A program made the translations under genes and the position numbers. Below the pieces are notes generated by a model. That model searched no databases. It saw only the letters and a list, made by a program, of their open reading frames with translations, and was not told the DNA's origin. Below are positions 1 through 8,099 of a DNA stretch of 64,000 nucleotides, piece by piece. Every line of letters starts with the position of its first letter. Positions within the stretch are counted from its first letter, which is position 1. Source of the DNA: Stenotrophomonas sp. ASS1 (GTDB lineage Bacteria > Pseudomonadota > Gammaproteobacteria > Xanthomonadales > Xanthomonadaceae); the NCBI RefSeq assembly GCF_004346925.1, contig NZ_CP031167.1:3802001-3866000 (forward strand), in the 5' to 3' direction.

Positions 1-121
1 AGTCGTAGCCATTCCTAGTTGTCACTGGGGCTTTCATCTACGCGGGGAAGAGCCTGCCAATAAGGTGCCTTTTCTTGCGGGCATACATATCTATCAACAA
101 ACACAAACAAACGGAATCGAC

Positions 122-319
122 ATGCGCACGATCAAATCAAGTGAAATGGAATTCATCAGCGGCGCTGCACAGGCACCAAATTGCGTGGTAGTTACCGCCA
201 ACATTACCGGCTCCAACGGCGTCTCCAGCCAGCAGGTCGCTGTCGTCTGCTCCTGCCCGGAGGGCACGACGATGTCAACCACGACCTCGGGCGGCACCAC
301 CACCGCCACATGTAATTGA
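122..319 (+). CDS. Class II microcin-type bacteriocin precursor (candidate)
   Basis: Predicted 65-residue exported peptide precursor. The start is chosen because ACGGAA lies just upstream and because it yields a 15-residue leader, MRTIKSSEMEFISGA. This has the plan of Gram-negative class II microcin leaders (MR, then I/L, an E-M/L pair, ending SG-A or SG-G, as in colicin V or MccH47). Cleavage is expected after Gly14-Ala15 by the C39 peptidase domain of the exporter at 1216. The 50-residue core has four cysteines (21, 43, 45, 64) that could make two disulfides, one Glu, no Lys or Arg, and a Thr/Ser/Gly-rich tail (49-63) ending Cys-Asn. The core matches no named microcin I know, so activity and target are unknown. 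A RiPP-like or signalling peptide exported the same way (compare RaxX with RaxA/RaxB in Xanthomonas) is the main alternative. Confidence 0.75.
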   Translation: MRTIKSSEMEFISGAAQAPNCVVVTANITGSNGVSSQQVAVVCSCPEGTTMSTTTSGGTTTATCN

Positions 320-326
320 TGGAACC

Positions 327-350
327 AGGGGACCTCCTGTGAGGTCCCCT
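327..350 (+). terminator. Perfect hairpin between precursor gene and downstream genes (attenuator-like)
   Basis: AGGGGACCTC, loop CTGT, then GAGGTCCCCT gives a perfect 10-bp stem starting 8 bases after the precursor stop. No T-run follows, so it is not a classical intrinsic terminator. At this position it could stabilise the precursor message or attenuate read-through, giving more peptide than export machinery. That role is inferred. Confidence 0.5.
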
Positions 351-373
351 GAACGAAGCGAACAGGAGTGAAA

Positions 374-1066
374 GTGGTGATCAACCGCTATTTCTGCCCT
401 CTGGTTCTGTCTGGAATCATCCTGTCGACCTGCCCTAAGCAGGCTACAGCTGAACCAGTTTCCGAAATCAATATATCGTCAGCGTCATCAGCTTGGAACT
501 CATGCCAAGTCTTGAAAAAGGGGGTGGTCTATGTCCAAGGGAGTAACGCTCTATGCGTAAAGGGATATATCGACTACGACCTAGCAGACCAGTTTATGAC
601 GCGAGTGAAGAATGCCGAGAGCATTGGACTCTCCATCGATCTTGTTTTAATTGAAAGCCAAGGTGGCGAGCTTCGTCCAGCCATACGGATTGCGAAGAAA
701 ATTGAAGAACTCCATGCCAGCGTGGCTGTTGGCGGGATGTGTGCTTCCTCCTGCGCGCAGTTCGTATTCATGGCAGGGAGACAGAAGCTCCTGTTGAGGC
801 AAAGCCATCTGCTTTTCCATGGCGGCCCTGTTTCCGAGCAGCAGATCAAGAGAATGAACCTTTCCGCCTCCGCAGTCTCCAGCCTGAATCGCCAAAATCT
901 GGAAATGACTGAGTTTTATCAGGAGCGCAACCTCGACTTGCGGATGCTCACGGAACCACCGGCCAAAGTGCAGGCGCGAATTGACGCCGGAGAGATTGTC
1001 ATGTGGTCTTGGAGCAAGGCCGAACTTGAGTCCTTTGGCGTTACGGGACTGGCTCTTGAAGAGTGA
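374..1066 (+). CDS. Secreted ClpP/crotonase-fold serine-hydrolase-like protein of the microcin cassette
   Basis: A protein of about 230 residues with an N-terminal hydrophobic signal segment and a ClpP/SppA-like core. AGGAG at 364-368 favours a GTG start at 374 or 377 over the in-frame GTG at 368. Counting from 368, visible features are ESQGGELRPAIRIA (96-109, the ClpP-like glycine turn and helix), GGMCASSCAQF (122-132, the nucleophile elbow with Ser127/Ser128 flanked by two Cys) and LLFHGGP (148-154, candidate catalytic His151). It resembles the broad group of periplasmic ClpP-like proteins of unknown function. It sits between the precursor and its exporter, where an immunity or modification gene would be expected, so a role in maturation, peptide turnover or self-protection is possible. 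That is inference only. Confidence 0.7.
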   Translation: MVINRYFCPLVLSGIILSTCPKQATAEPVSEINISSASSAWNSCQVLKKGVVYVQGSNALCVKGYIDYDLADQFMTRVKNAESIGLSIDLVLIESQGGELRPAIRIAKKIEELHASVAVGGMCASSCAQFVFMAGRQKLLLRQSHLLFHGGPVSEQQIKRMNLSASAVSSLNRQNLEMTEFYQERNLDLRMLTEPPAKVQARIDAGEIVMWSWSKAELESFGVTGLALEE

Positions 1067-1215
1067 ATACAATTTTCTTGAATTGATTCCATCTCTGATC
1101 GCCTCAGATAAAGCCAAATATTGACGCCAAGACGTGTCCGCATTGGAGCCGAGTTCTACTGGCACTCGCGGTACCAGAGAGCCGTTCGGCATATCACCAC
1201 AGGCCACCTCAAACA

Positions 1216-3378
1216 GTGCATTCTGCACGAATCGATTCACCCGTTTCATCGAAACCTGGATCAAGCTACATGGATGTCGTTCTCCAATCTGAAGCGGCTG
1301 AGTGCGGAATCGCTTGCTTGGCGATGATCGCCTCGCATCATGGTAATGCCATCGGCCTGCGCGAGATTCGTCGCCGGCACTCATTTTCACTTAAAGGCAC
1401 CTCTCTCCCTCAGTTAATCGCTGTCGCAGGCAAGCTTGGCCTACAGTCGCGTGCGCTCCGGTTGGAGCTTGACGAGCTGGATCAACTGAAACTTCCCTGC
1501 ATAGCTCACTGGGATCTCAATCACTTCGTGGTGGTACGCAAAGTTGAGCGGAACACGGTCACCGTCGTGGATCCGGCATTGGGAACGCGCAAGCTCGCAA
1601 TGAGCGAGTTCTCGAAGCACTTCACCGGGGTTTCCCTTGAGCTACAGCCTGGGGGCGATTTCCGCCGAATCCGTCGCCCGGAACCAACGCCGTTACCTTG
1701 GCTTACCGGAAGAATTAGAGGCCTTGGCAGATCGTTGGCCCTGCTGATCGTCCTCTCTCTTTCTCTGCAGATCTTCGTGCTTTCGGCTCCATTTTTTATG
1801 CAATGGGTGGTCGACCAGGCACTCGTTGCATCCGATCACAACCTTCTCTCTGTGCTGGCCGCTGGCTTCGGCTTGGCGCTTCTCATTCAAGTTGGTATCG
1901 GTCAGATCCGCGGCAGGTCGGTCATCTATTTGTCCAGCCGTCTGGGCTCACAATGGTCGGCAAACGTATTTAGCCACTTGATCAAACTACGTCTGGATTT
2001 TTTCGAGAAGCGACATCTTGGCGATATAGTTTCGCGGATGGGCAGCGTCCAGGCAATCCAGAGGATCATTACAACCAGCTTCGTTGAAGCGATCATCGAT
2101 GGGATGATGGCGATCGCGACCGTAATGATGATGATCCTGTACAGCTGGAAGCTCGCTATGATTTCACTAGCCTCAATCAGTGTGTATGCCGTCGCCCGCA
2201 TGCTTTCTTTCAACGCCTTGAAGCTGGGGACCGAGCAGCAGCTTATTGCCTCCGCGCGCCAGCAATCTCACCTGCTTGAATCCATTAGGGGCATCCAGTC
2301 AATTAAGGTTGCAGGACGGGAGTCAACTAGAAGATCACGCTACCTCAACCTGATCAACGACACCGTCAATCAAGACGTCAAGCTCTCCACCTTTGCACTG
2401 ACGTTCAATGGTTCCGGCCAACTGATCTTTGGAATTGAGCGCATTGTCGTAATCTGGATAGGTGCCACTTTGGCAATGCAAAGTGTCTTTTCGGTTGGGA
2501 TGCTGATCGCTTATCTTGCATATAAGGAACAATTTTCCCAAAGAGTCGGATCACTCGTAGACAAATGGATCGAGTTCCGCATGCTTAGGCTTCACGGCGA
2601 GCGCCTATCGGAAATTGTTTTAGCTGAAACGGAGCCGGAACCTACCAGCAGGGGCCGACGGCTGGATCCATCGGCTCCTCTTAGAATCGATGTCAAAGAC
2701 CTCGGTTTCCGCTACTCGGAATCCGAGCAATGGGTGATACGAAACTGCAGCTTCTCCATTGGTGAAGGTGAGTCAGTTGCTATCGTGGGAGGCTCCGGGT
2801 GTGGAAAGACAACCCTTCTGAAAATCCTGCTCGGTCTTCTTCAACCAAACGAGGGTGAGGTCGTAGTTGGCGGCGTGCCGCTGCGGAACCTAGCATCGGA
2901 CGATTACAAGAGACTGGTGGGCGCTGTAATGCAGGATGATCAGCTATTTGCCGGAACCATTCGAGAGAACATCTCATTTGAAGACGAGATTGCTGACGAT
3001 TCATGGATCCAGGAGGCTGCAAAACTGGCCGCAGTTCATGACGACATCATGGCGATGCCCATGGCGTATGAAAGCCTCATAGGAGACATGGGGACCTCAC
3101 TTTCTGGCGGGCAAAAACAACGGATCGTACTTGCACGCGCTTTGTATCGGAAGCCTGGAATTCTATTTTTGGACGAAGCAACAAGCCATCTTGACGTCGA
3201 AAATGAGCGAGCGGTCAGCGAGGCCATCAACTCCATGGACTTAACAAGAGTCATTATCGCTCACCGCCCGGAAACCATCGCCAGCGCGGACCGAGTAATT
3301 CTGCTTCGCGACGGCAAGGTTATCAACGAGCTCGCGACACAGCAGCATAGCGCATTCGCCCAAGAAGTTCTTTCATGA
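1216..3378 (+). CDS. Peptidase-containing ABC exporter (C39 domain, CvaB/RaxB type)
   Basis: A 720-residue bifunctional inner-membrane transporter that removes the leader and exports the peptide. The N-terminal C39 peptidase domain has LQSEAAECGIACLAM with Cys30, then His103 (DLNHFVVV) and Asp119 (VVDPA), so the catalytic triad is complete. About residues 165-440 form the transmembrane domain. The C-terminal ATPase has Walker A GGSGCGKTT, signature LSGGQKQR, Walker B ILFLDEATS and the H-loop IIAHR. The GTG at 1216 has a weak ribosome-binding site, and a start at the ATG at 1270 would still keep the peptidase motif. The gene overlaps the adaptor gene by ATGA, implying coupled translation. Length and order match colicin V-type export systems. 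An outer-membrane TolC is not encoded here and would be supplied elsewhere. Confidence 0.92.
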   Translation: MHSARIDSPVSSKPGSSYMDVVLQSEAAECGIACLAMIASHHGNAIGLREIRRRHSFSLKGTSLPQLIAVAGKLGLQSRALRLELDELDQLKLPCIAHWDLNHFVVVRKVERNTVTVVDPALGTRKLAMSEFSKHFTGVSLELQPGGDFRRIRRPEPTPLPWLTGRIRGLGRSLALLIVLSLSLQIFVLSAPFFMQWVVDQALVASDHNLLSVLAAGFGLALLIQVGIGQIRGRSVIYLSSRLGSQWSANVFSHLIKLRLDFFEKRHLGDIVSRMGSVQAIQRIITTSFVEAIIDGMMAIATVMMMILYSWKLAMISLASISVYAVARMLSFNALKLGTEQQLIASARQQSHLLESIRGIQSIKVAGRESTRRSRYLNLINDTVNQDVKLSTFALTFNGSGQLIFGIERIVVIWIGATLAMQSVFSVGMLIAYLAYKEQFSQRVGSLVDKWIEFRMLRLHGERLSEIVLAETEPEPTSRGRRLDPSAPLRIDVKDLGFRYSESEQWVIRNCSFSIGEGESVAIVGGSGCGKTTLLKILLGLLQPNEGEVVVGGVPLRNLASDDYKRLVGAVMQDDQLFAGTIRENISFEDEIADDSWIQEAAKLAAVHDDIMAMPMAYESLIGDMGTSLSGGQKQRIVLARALYRKPGILFLDEATSHLDVENERAVSEAINSMDLTRVIIAHRPETIASADRVILLRDGKVINELATQQHSAFAQEVLS

Positions 3379-4655
3379 CACTACTCTTCCGCCAGGAAGC
3401 CGTTGATGCCAAGCGCGGCAACCAACTGGGTAGCATCTCATTGGTGCAGCCGGTCCGCGCATGGCTGCTCGCTGCATTCTGTCTACTATCAGCCTCCGCA
3501 CTTGTTTGCTATCTGGTGATGGGTGAGTACACCCGTCGATCCCGCGTGTCTGGAGAGCTCGTTCCCGATCTGGGATTGTCCACGGTAATGGCTCCGTCAG
3601 CCGGGGTCATAGCCAGTCTGGCGACGGAGGAAGGCGATCACGCAAACAGGGGCGATGGTCTAGTCCTAGTTAATGTCCCTCGCATAACCGGGAGCGGGGA
3701 TGATGCCTCGCAGGCGCTACTGAATGCTCAGCAGAGTCGAATAGCCAGCTCCGCCCGATTGATTGACTCCCAAAACCGTCAGATGGCGACGCAGTTAGTG
3801 GGAATCACCGAGCAGAGAAATACTTTGCTTCAAGAAATTTCCCAGATCGAGCTGGAGATAAGGACGCGGGGCGATCAGGTCCGCCTGGGGCGTGAAACCT
3901 TGCAGCGCTACCAACGGGTCGCCGATCAACGCTATGTGAGTCTTGTACAAGTAAATCAGCAGGAGCAATCATTGTTGGAGATGGTGAATGCCAGACAATT
4001 GCTTCAGCGACAGGCCACAACGCTACGCCGTAGCTTGGCTGAGCTTGATCAGCGCATAGCCGAGATCCCTCGACAGCGCGAAGCAGGTATCGCTGCATTT
4101 GCCCGTGATACTGCGGCGCTCGAGCAGGAGCGAATCAGAATGGAGACAGATGGCGCAATAATGCTGCGTGCGCCGGTGTCGGGAGTCATTGCAAACCGGA
4201 TGGTGGAGCCTGGTCAGGCCGTCGAGGCTGGCCAGGCCGTCCTCAGCATTGTTCCGGACGGGTCGCTCCTGAGGGCGCAACTTTTGGCACCTAGCTCAGC
4301 CATAGGCTTCATTAAGGCTGGCGACCGCGTACTACTCCGCTACCAGGCATATCCATACCAGAAGTTCGGTACACACGAGGGAACGATACTCCGTGTATCT
4401 CGCAGTGCTTTGATTTCAGGAAGTACCAGCACGGATTCCACTGACTCTGTTTATCGCGTTCTCGTAGCACTGGACCAGCAAGCCGTTCTAGCATATGGCA
4501 GATCCGAGCCCCTCAGGCCAGGCATGAAACTTGAAGCCGACATTCTCGGTGAGAGGCGAAAATTGTACGAATGGCTTTTGGAGCCACTCTATTCACTAAC
4601 TGGGAGCATCAGTGTGGCAGGTGTTTCTTCGCAAAGATCCGTCGAGGGCAACTGA
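3375..4655 (+). CDS. HlyD-family periplasmic adaptor of the microcin exporter (CvaA/RaxA type)
   Basis: A 426-residue membrane-fusion protein that would bridge the ABC exporter and a TolC-like outer-membrane channel. It has a short cytoplasmic N-terminus, one transmembrane helix (about 29-50), the family hallmark GEYTRRSRVSGELVP after it, a long coiled-coil segment (about 110-255) and a lipoyl/beta-barrel region with PVSGVIANRMVEPGQ and a C-terminal half ending near residue 426. Length matches CvaA-like adaptors. Its ATG overlaps the exporter stop codon (ATGA). It is the last intact gene of the cassette, and its base composition is visibly less GC-rich than the genes right of 5.9 kb. Confidence 0.9.
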   Translation: MTLLFRQEAVDAKRGNQLGSISLVQPVRAWLLAAFCLLSASALVCYLVMGEYTRRSRVSGELVPDLGLSTVMAPSAGVIASLATEEGDHANRGDGLVLVNVPRITGSGDDASQALLNAQQSRIASSARLIDSQNRQMATQLVGITEQRNTLLQEISQIELEIRTRGDQVRLGRETLQRYQRVADQRYVSLVQVNQQEQSLLEMVNARQLLQRQATTLRRSLAELDQRIAEIPRQREAGIAAFARDTAALEQERIRMETDGAIMLRAPVSGVIANRMVEPGQAVEAGQAVLSIVPDGSLLRAQLLAPSSAIGFIKAGDRVLLRYQAYPYQKFGTHEGTILRVSRSALISGSTSTDSTDSVYRVLVALDQQAVLAYGRSEPLRPGMKLEADILGERRKLYEWLLEPLYSLTGSISVAGVSSQRSVEGN

Positions 4656-4834
4656 TTACTGCGGTCCACTCATGCAATGATGGGCAGCATCACCTTTGAC
4701 TAAACCCGCATGCATTCGTAGCTTTATTGTGGTGTTATGAAGATGCATTTCCAAGGGAAATCCCAGCTTGACCGCATCTCACATCCGTAACTAGATTCGC
4801 CAAGTATCATCGGCGAATTCAATCTCCAATCTAA
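4656..4834. other. Gap after the cassette with a small inverted repeat
   Basis: No coding sequence is seen. ATTCGCC at 4795-4801 and GGCGAAT at 4812-4818 form a 7-bp stem with a 10-base loop, too weak to call a terminator with confidence. CTAA at 4831-4834 precedes the IS5-like end and matches the YTAR target preference of IS5 elements. Confidence 0.4.
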
Positions 4835-5105
4835 GGATGCTCTGAACAACTACTGCGGTAGTGCAGGCCGTCTGCCGTTGGCCTGCAGCTCTCGAGACAA
4901 TGATGGCACACGCTGAGGAGCCGTCCATACAGTTGACCTTTGGTGATGCCGAGGGACTGGGCAAGCGCAAGCAACCCCGGCGCGAGCTATTCCTTGCCGA
5001 GATGAAGCGGGAGGTGCCGTGGGAAGCGCAGCTGGCACAGATCGAGCCGCACTAACCGCGCTCGGGCCGCGTGGGTCGGCCACCTGGTGCCTTGGGCACC
5101 GAGCG
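4835..5105 (+). mobile_element. IS5-family remnant, 5' end with broken transposase
   Basis: From the ATG at 4900/4903 the frame reads through QLTFGDAEGLGKRKQ and ELFLAEMKREVPWEAQL to IEPH. This is the conserved N-terminus of IS5-type transposases. A TAA follows where the family has Tyr (IEPHYP), and beyond it the same frame continues PRSGRVGRPPG, so the gene is inactivated by a nonsense change and then lost. The DDE catalytic part is absent. GGATGCTCTGAACAACT at 4835 is a plausible terminal repeat, preceded by CTAA as target site. The right end is missing, consistent with deletion during island decay. Confidence 0.7.
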
Positions 5106-5154
5106 ACGGCGAGATCCCCTCAGGGGCCCGGACTGGCCAAGCAGGGGAAGAGGG

Positions 5155-5650
5155 ATGGAACGAGGTTCGGAGTGGCGTAGGTGGGACCGCATGTCCACAT
5201 GCCGGGCTCCTCAACGATCAGTTCGGTTCAGGATCGTGGGATGGCTACTTGGATGCATTGGAGCCCCCCCCTCCGCTATTGACGCCCTGGGCATTACAAA
5301 TTACTACTTGCTGGACACCTACGAGTCTGTCATTGCCGCAAAGGCGTAGGGAACGCTCGCCAATATCCCCTCGTCTTTCCGAACGTTGAAGTTCGGCTGG
5401 AAGCGCACGCCAAGTCAGGCTACGTCAACGCCCACCTTTTGATCAGCCCTACTGATCCAAACCATGTTCACGAAGCTTATCGATTTTTAGAGCAGCTCAC
5501 TTTTTCTGCTTATGGCGAACGCTTTAGCTGCAACCGGCAGGATTTGATCCGCTTGGGCAGAAAGGCTGACCCAGGCGTACTGGATGACCTCACTGTGTTG
5601 CGCCACGGCGCCGCCCAGTTCCGGGTTAGCTTCCTTAAGCGGCAAGAAGT
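5155..5650 (+). pseudogene. PHP-domain (TrlF-like AAA ATPase) gene fragment, several frameshifts
   Basis: Pieces of one protein appear in order across three frames: HVHMPGS at 5190-5210 (the PHP metal-binding His-x-His), LNDQFGSGSWDGYLDALE, then AIDALGITNYYLLDTYESV after a run of seven C, then FPNVEVRLEAHAKSGYVNAH, LLISPTDPNHVHEAYRFLEQ and CNRQDLIRLGRKADPG. This resembles the N-terminal PHP part of TrlF-type PHP/AAA proteins. Frameshifts lie near 5190, at the C-run near 5265-5272 and around 5350-5370. The rest of the gene, including the ATPase part, is gone; similarity stops near 5625-5650 where nnrS sequence begins. Assignment to TrlF rests on memory of the family, and a generic PHP-domain protein is the fallback. 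Confidence 0.6.
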
Positions 5651-5671
5651 GCGTCCCAACGAGCCCAATCA

Positions 5672-5909
5672 GGCACCCCGTGTCACCCAGGGCCATTCCG
5701 GCCGACCGCTGGTGATGCCGGCAGTGGCCTGGTTTGCGTTCGTCGCGCTGCAGGCGGTGGCGATCATGCGCATCGCTGCCGAACTGATGCCCGACGCCTA
5801 TGCGTGGCATTTCGCCGCAGCCATCGGCTGGTTGCTGGCCTTGGCACCGTGGGTGGCGCGGCTGGGCTGGATCTACCTGAGCCCACGGCGCGACGGCAAG
5901 CCGGGCTGA
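5672..5909 (+). pseudogene. nnrS: nnrS C-terminal remnant
   Basis: The last roughly 75 codons read RVTQGHSGRPLVMPAV, two hydrophobic helices, then LSPRRDGKPG. That is the typical end of NnrS, a multi-helix inner-membrane haem/copper protein linked to nitric-oxide stress. All upstream transmembrane helices are missing and replaced by the PHP gene fragment. An open frame from 5439 to 5909 joins the two remnants by chance, and I do not regard it as a functional fusion. Confidence 0.65.
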
Positions 5910-5931
5910 CATCGACGCCGGGCATGGCACC

Positions 5932-6537
5932 ATGGTGGGCATGTCCGATATCCCGTTCGATCCCACCGCAATCACCACCTTCGCCGATGGCGACCCTGAG
6001 GAGAATCCCTGGGTTCTCGGCGCGCCGCAGCCGGAAGCGCTGCAGGTGGTGCCCTGGTCCACGCTGTGGGCCGACCAGTTCGAGCAGCAGCGCACGCAGC
6101 TGCAGGCGACACTCGGCAACACCGCGCTGGGCATTGAACATGTCGGCTCCACCGCGGTGCCGGGCCTGCCGGTCAAACCGGTACTGGACATCGACCTGCT
6201 GGTTGCCGATCCCGCCGACGAAGCGGCCTGGCTGCCAGCGCTGCAGGCACTGGGCTACGTGCTTACCATCCGCGAACCCTCGTGGTACCAGCACCGCATG
6301 CTGCGACTGCACGTGCCGCGCGTGAACCTGCACGTGTTCGCACCTGGTTGCGCCGAGCACCTCCGCCACTGCTTGTTCCGCGATTGGCTGCGCAGCCATG
6401 AAGATGACCGCAGGCGCTATGCACAGGCCAAGCAGGCAGCACTGCAGGGCAATGCCAACGTGCAGGCCTACAACCGCAGCAAGCAGGATGTGGTTCGCGG
6501 CATCTACGCGCGCCTGTTCGCAGCGCGCGGGTGGTGA
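5932..6537 (+). CDS. GrpB family nucleotidyltransferase-like protein
   Basis: A 201-residue cytoplasmic protein of the GrpB/UPF0157 family, which has a nucleotidyltransferase-like fold; substrate is unknown. Visible family motifs are GIEHVGSTAVPGLPVKPVLD (the GS-x-A-VPGL...KP..D signature), then NLHVF and a C-terminal region rich in charged helices ending DVVRGIYARLF. The start is either 5932 or the ATG at 5941, and neither has a convincing ribosome-binding site. Codon use matches the core genome, so this is the first native gene right of the island. Confidence 0.85.
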   Translation: MVGMSDIPFDPTAITTFADGDPEENPWVLGAPQPEALQVVPWSTLWADQFEQQRTQLQATLGNTALGIEHVGSTAVPGLPVKPVLDIDLLVADPADEAAWLPALQALGYVLTIREPSWYQHRMLRLHVPRVNLHVFAPGCAEHLRHCLFRDWLRSHEDDRRRYAQAKQAALQGNANVQAYNRSKQDVVRGIYARLFAARGW

Positions 6538-6582
6538 CGCAACGGCAGGTGCCGGCCCCGGTTGGCACCCGCCGGAACAGTG

Positions 6583-7947
6583 TCAGTACGCGAACTCGCG
6601 GAACACCGGATCGACGTCGCCGTGCCAGCGGCCATGGAACAGCGCCAGCTTGCGTTCGGCCGGGGTCAGGCCGGACTCGACGATCTCCTGCAGCACGTCC
6701 AGGAACTTGCTCTCGTCCTGGCCGTCGGCATTGCGCGCCGCGCGGCGCTTGAGGCCTTCGACGGAAATCTTCACCGCTTCACGGGCCAGGTCGCGCACGC
6801 TGCCAGTGCGGAACGGCAGGTTCATCGCATGCTTCGGCACGCCGTCACGCAGTGCATGGCGCTCGGCCAGGGTGAAATCACGTACCAGGTCCCAGGCCGC
6901 ATCCAGCGCGGTGTCGTCGTACAACAGGCCCACCCAGAATGCCGGCAGCGCACACAGGCGGCTCCACGGGCCACCGTCGGCACCGCGCATTTCCAGATAC
7001 TTCTTCAGGCGCACTTCCGGGAACGCGGTGGTCATGTGGTCCGACCAGTCGCGCAGCGTCGGCAGCGCGCCCGGCAGCACCGGCAGCTTGGCCTGCATGA
7101 AATCGCGGAAGCTCTGCCCGCTGGCGTCGTGGTAGATGCCATCGCGGTAGGAGAAATACATCGGCACGTCGAGCAGGTAATCGACATAGCGCTCGTAACC
7201 GAAGCCATCCTCGAACACGAAGTCGAGCATGCCGGTGCGGTCGGCGTCGGTGTCGGTCCAGATGTGCGAGCGGTAGCTCAGGTAGCCGTTGGGCTTGCCT
7301 TCGGTGAACGGCGAATCGGCGAACAGCGCGGTGGCGATCGGCTGCAGCGCCAGCGACACGCGGAACTTCTTCACCATGTCCGCTTCGGTGGCGTAGTCCA
7401 GGTTCACCTGCACCGTGCAGGTGCGGGTCATCATGTCCAGGCCCAGCGAGCCGACCTTGGGCATGTAGGCGCGCATGATCTTGTAGCGGCCCTTCGGCAT
7501 CCACGGCATTTCATCGCGCTTCCATTTCGGCTGGAAGCCCATGCCGAGGAAGCCGAGCTGCAGCTCACCGGCCACCTGTGCCACTTCGTTGAGATGGGTG
7601 CCGGTCTCCACGCAGGTCTGGTGGATGGTCTCCAGCGCCGCGCCGGACAGTTCCAACTGACCGGCAGGTTCCAGCGTCACCGAGGCGCCATCGCGCAGCA
7701 GGGCGATGGTGTTGCCGTTCTCCTGCACCGGCTCCCAGCCGAAGCGGACCAGGCCGTTGAGCAGTGCCTCAATGCCGCGCTCGCCCTCGAAGGTCGGCGG
7801 GCGCAGGTCATCCAGGCGGAACCCGAACTTCTCGTGCTCGGTGCCGATGCGCCACTGCGCGCGGGGTTTCTCGCCGGAGGCGATCACCTCCACCAGCTGC
7901 GAGCGGTCGGTAATGGGTGTATCGGCGACGTGGCTGGGGCTCGACAA
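6583..7947 (-). CDS. gshA: Glutamate-cysteine ligase (GCS2/plant type)
   Basis: Catalyses ATP-dependent joining of glutamate and cysteine, the first step of glutathione synthesis in the cytoplasm. The protein has [12 protein letters not shown] near the start (the glutamate/ATP-binding E-x-E-x-F type motif), a central [20 protein letters not shown], and [16 protein letters not shown], all characteristic of the plant/alphaproteobacterial-type ligase used by xanthomonads. I chose the TTG at 7947 because it gives about 454 residues and begins at the conserved SSPS...ADTPI segment. An in-frame ATG at 8004 would add 19 residues. The gene is convergent with grpB. Confidence 0.92.
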   Translation of the reverse strand: MSSPSHVADTPITDRSQLVEVIASGEKPRAQWRIGTEHEKFGFRLDDLRPPTFEGERGIEALLNGLVRFGWEPVQENGNTIALLRDGASVTLEPAGQLELSGAALETIHQTCVETGTHLNEVAQVAGELQLGFLGMGFQPKWKRDEMPWMPKGRYKIMRAYMPKVGSLGLDMMTRTCTVQVNLDYATEADMVKKFRVSLALQPIATALFADSPFTEGKPNGYLSYRSHIWTDTDADRTGMLDFVFEDGFGYERYVDYLLDVPMYFSYRDGIYHDASGQSFRDFMQAKLPVLPGALPTLRDWSDHMTTAFPEVRLKKYLEMRGADGGPWSRLCALPAFWVGLLYDDTALDAAWDLVRDFTLAERHALRDGVPKHAMNLPFRTGSVRDLAREAVKISVEGLKRRAARNADGQDESKFLDVLQEIVESGLTPAERKLALFHGRWHGDVDPVFREFAY

Positions 7948-8099
7948 GGGGAAGGCTCGCTGGACAGTGGCGGGGGATGTGGGGCCCGGGGCCTTCCATC
8001 GCAAGGGCGCACTATAGCGTGGCGACCCGTTGCGTCATGCGACGGAGACGGTTTTCAGCATCCTACCGACGCCCTCTTGACCCTCGTACACTCGGGGCC

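Noticed and set aside
1121..1327. 68-residue ORF before the exporter as an immunity gene
   Set aside because: No hydrophobic helix and no ribosome-binding site, and it overlaps the exporter start in another frame.
5439..5909. 156-residue ORF as a functional gene
   Set aside because: It joins the fragment of a PHP-domain gene to the C-terminus of nnrS with a TTG start and no ribosome-binding site; both parents are truncated.
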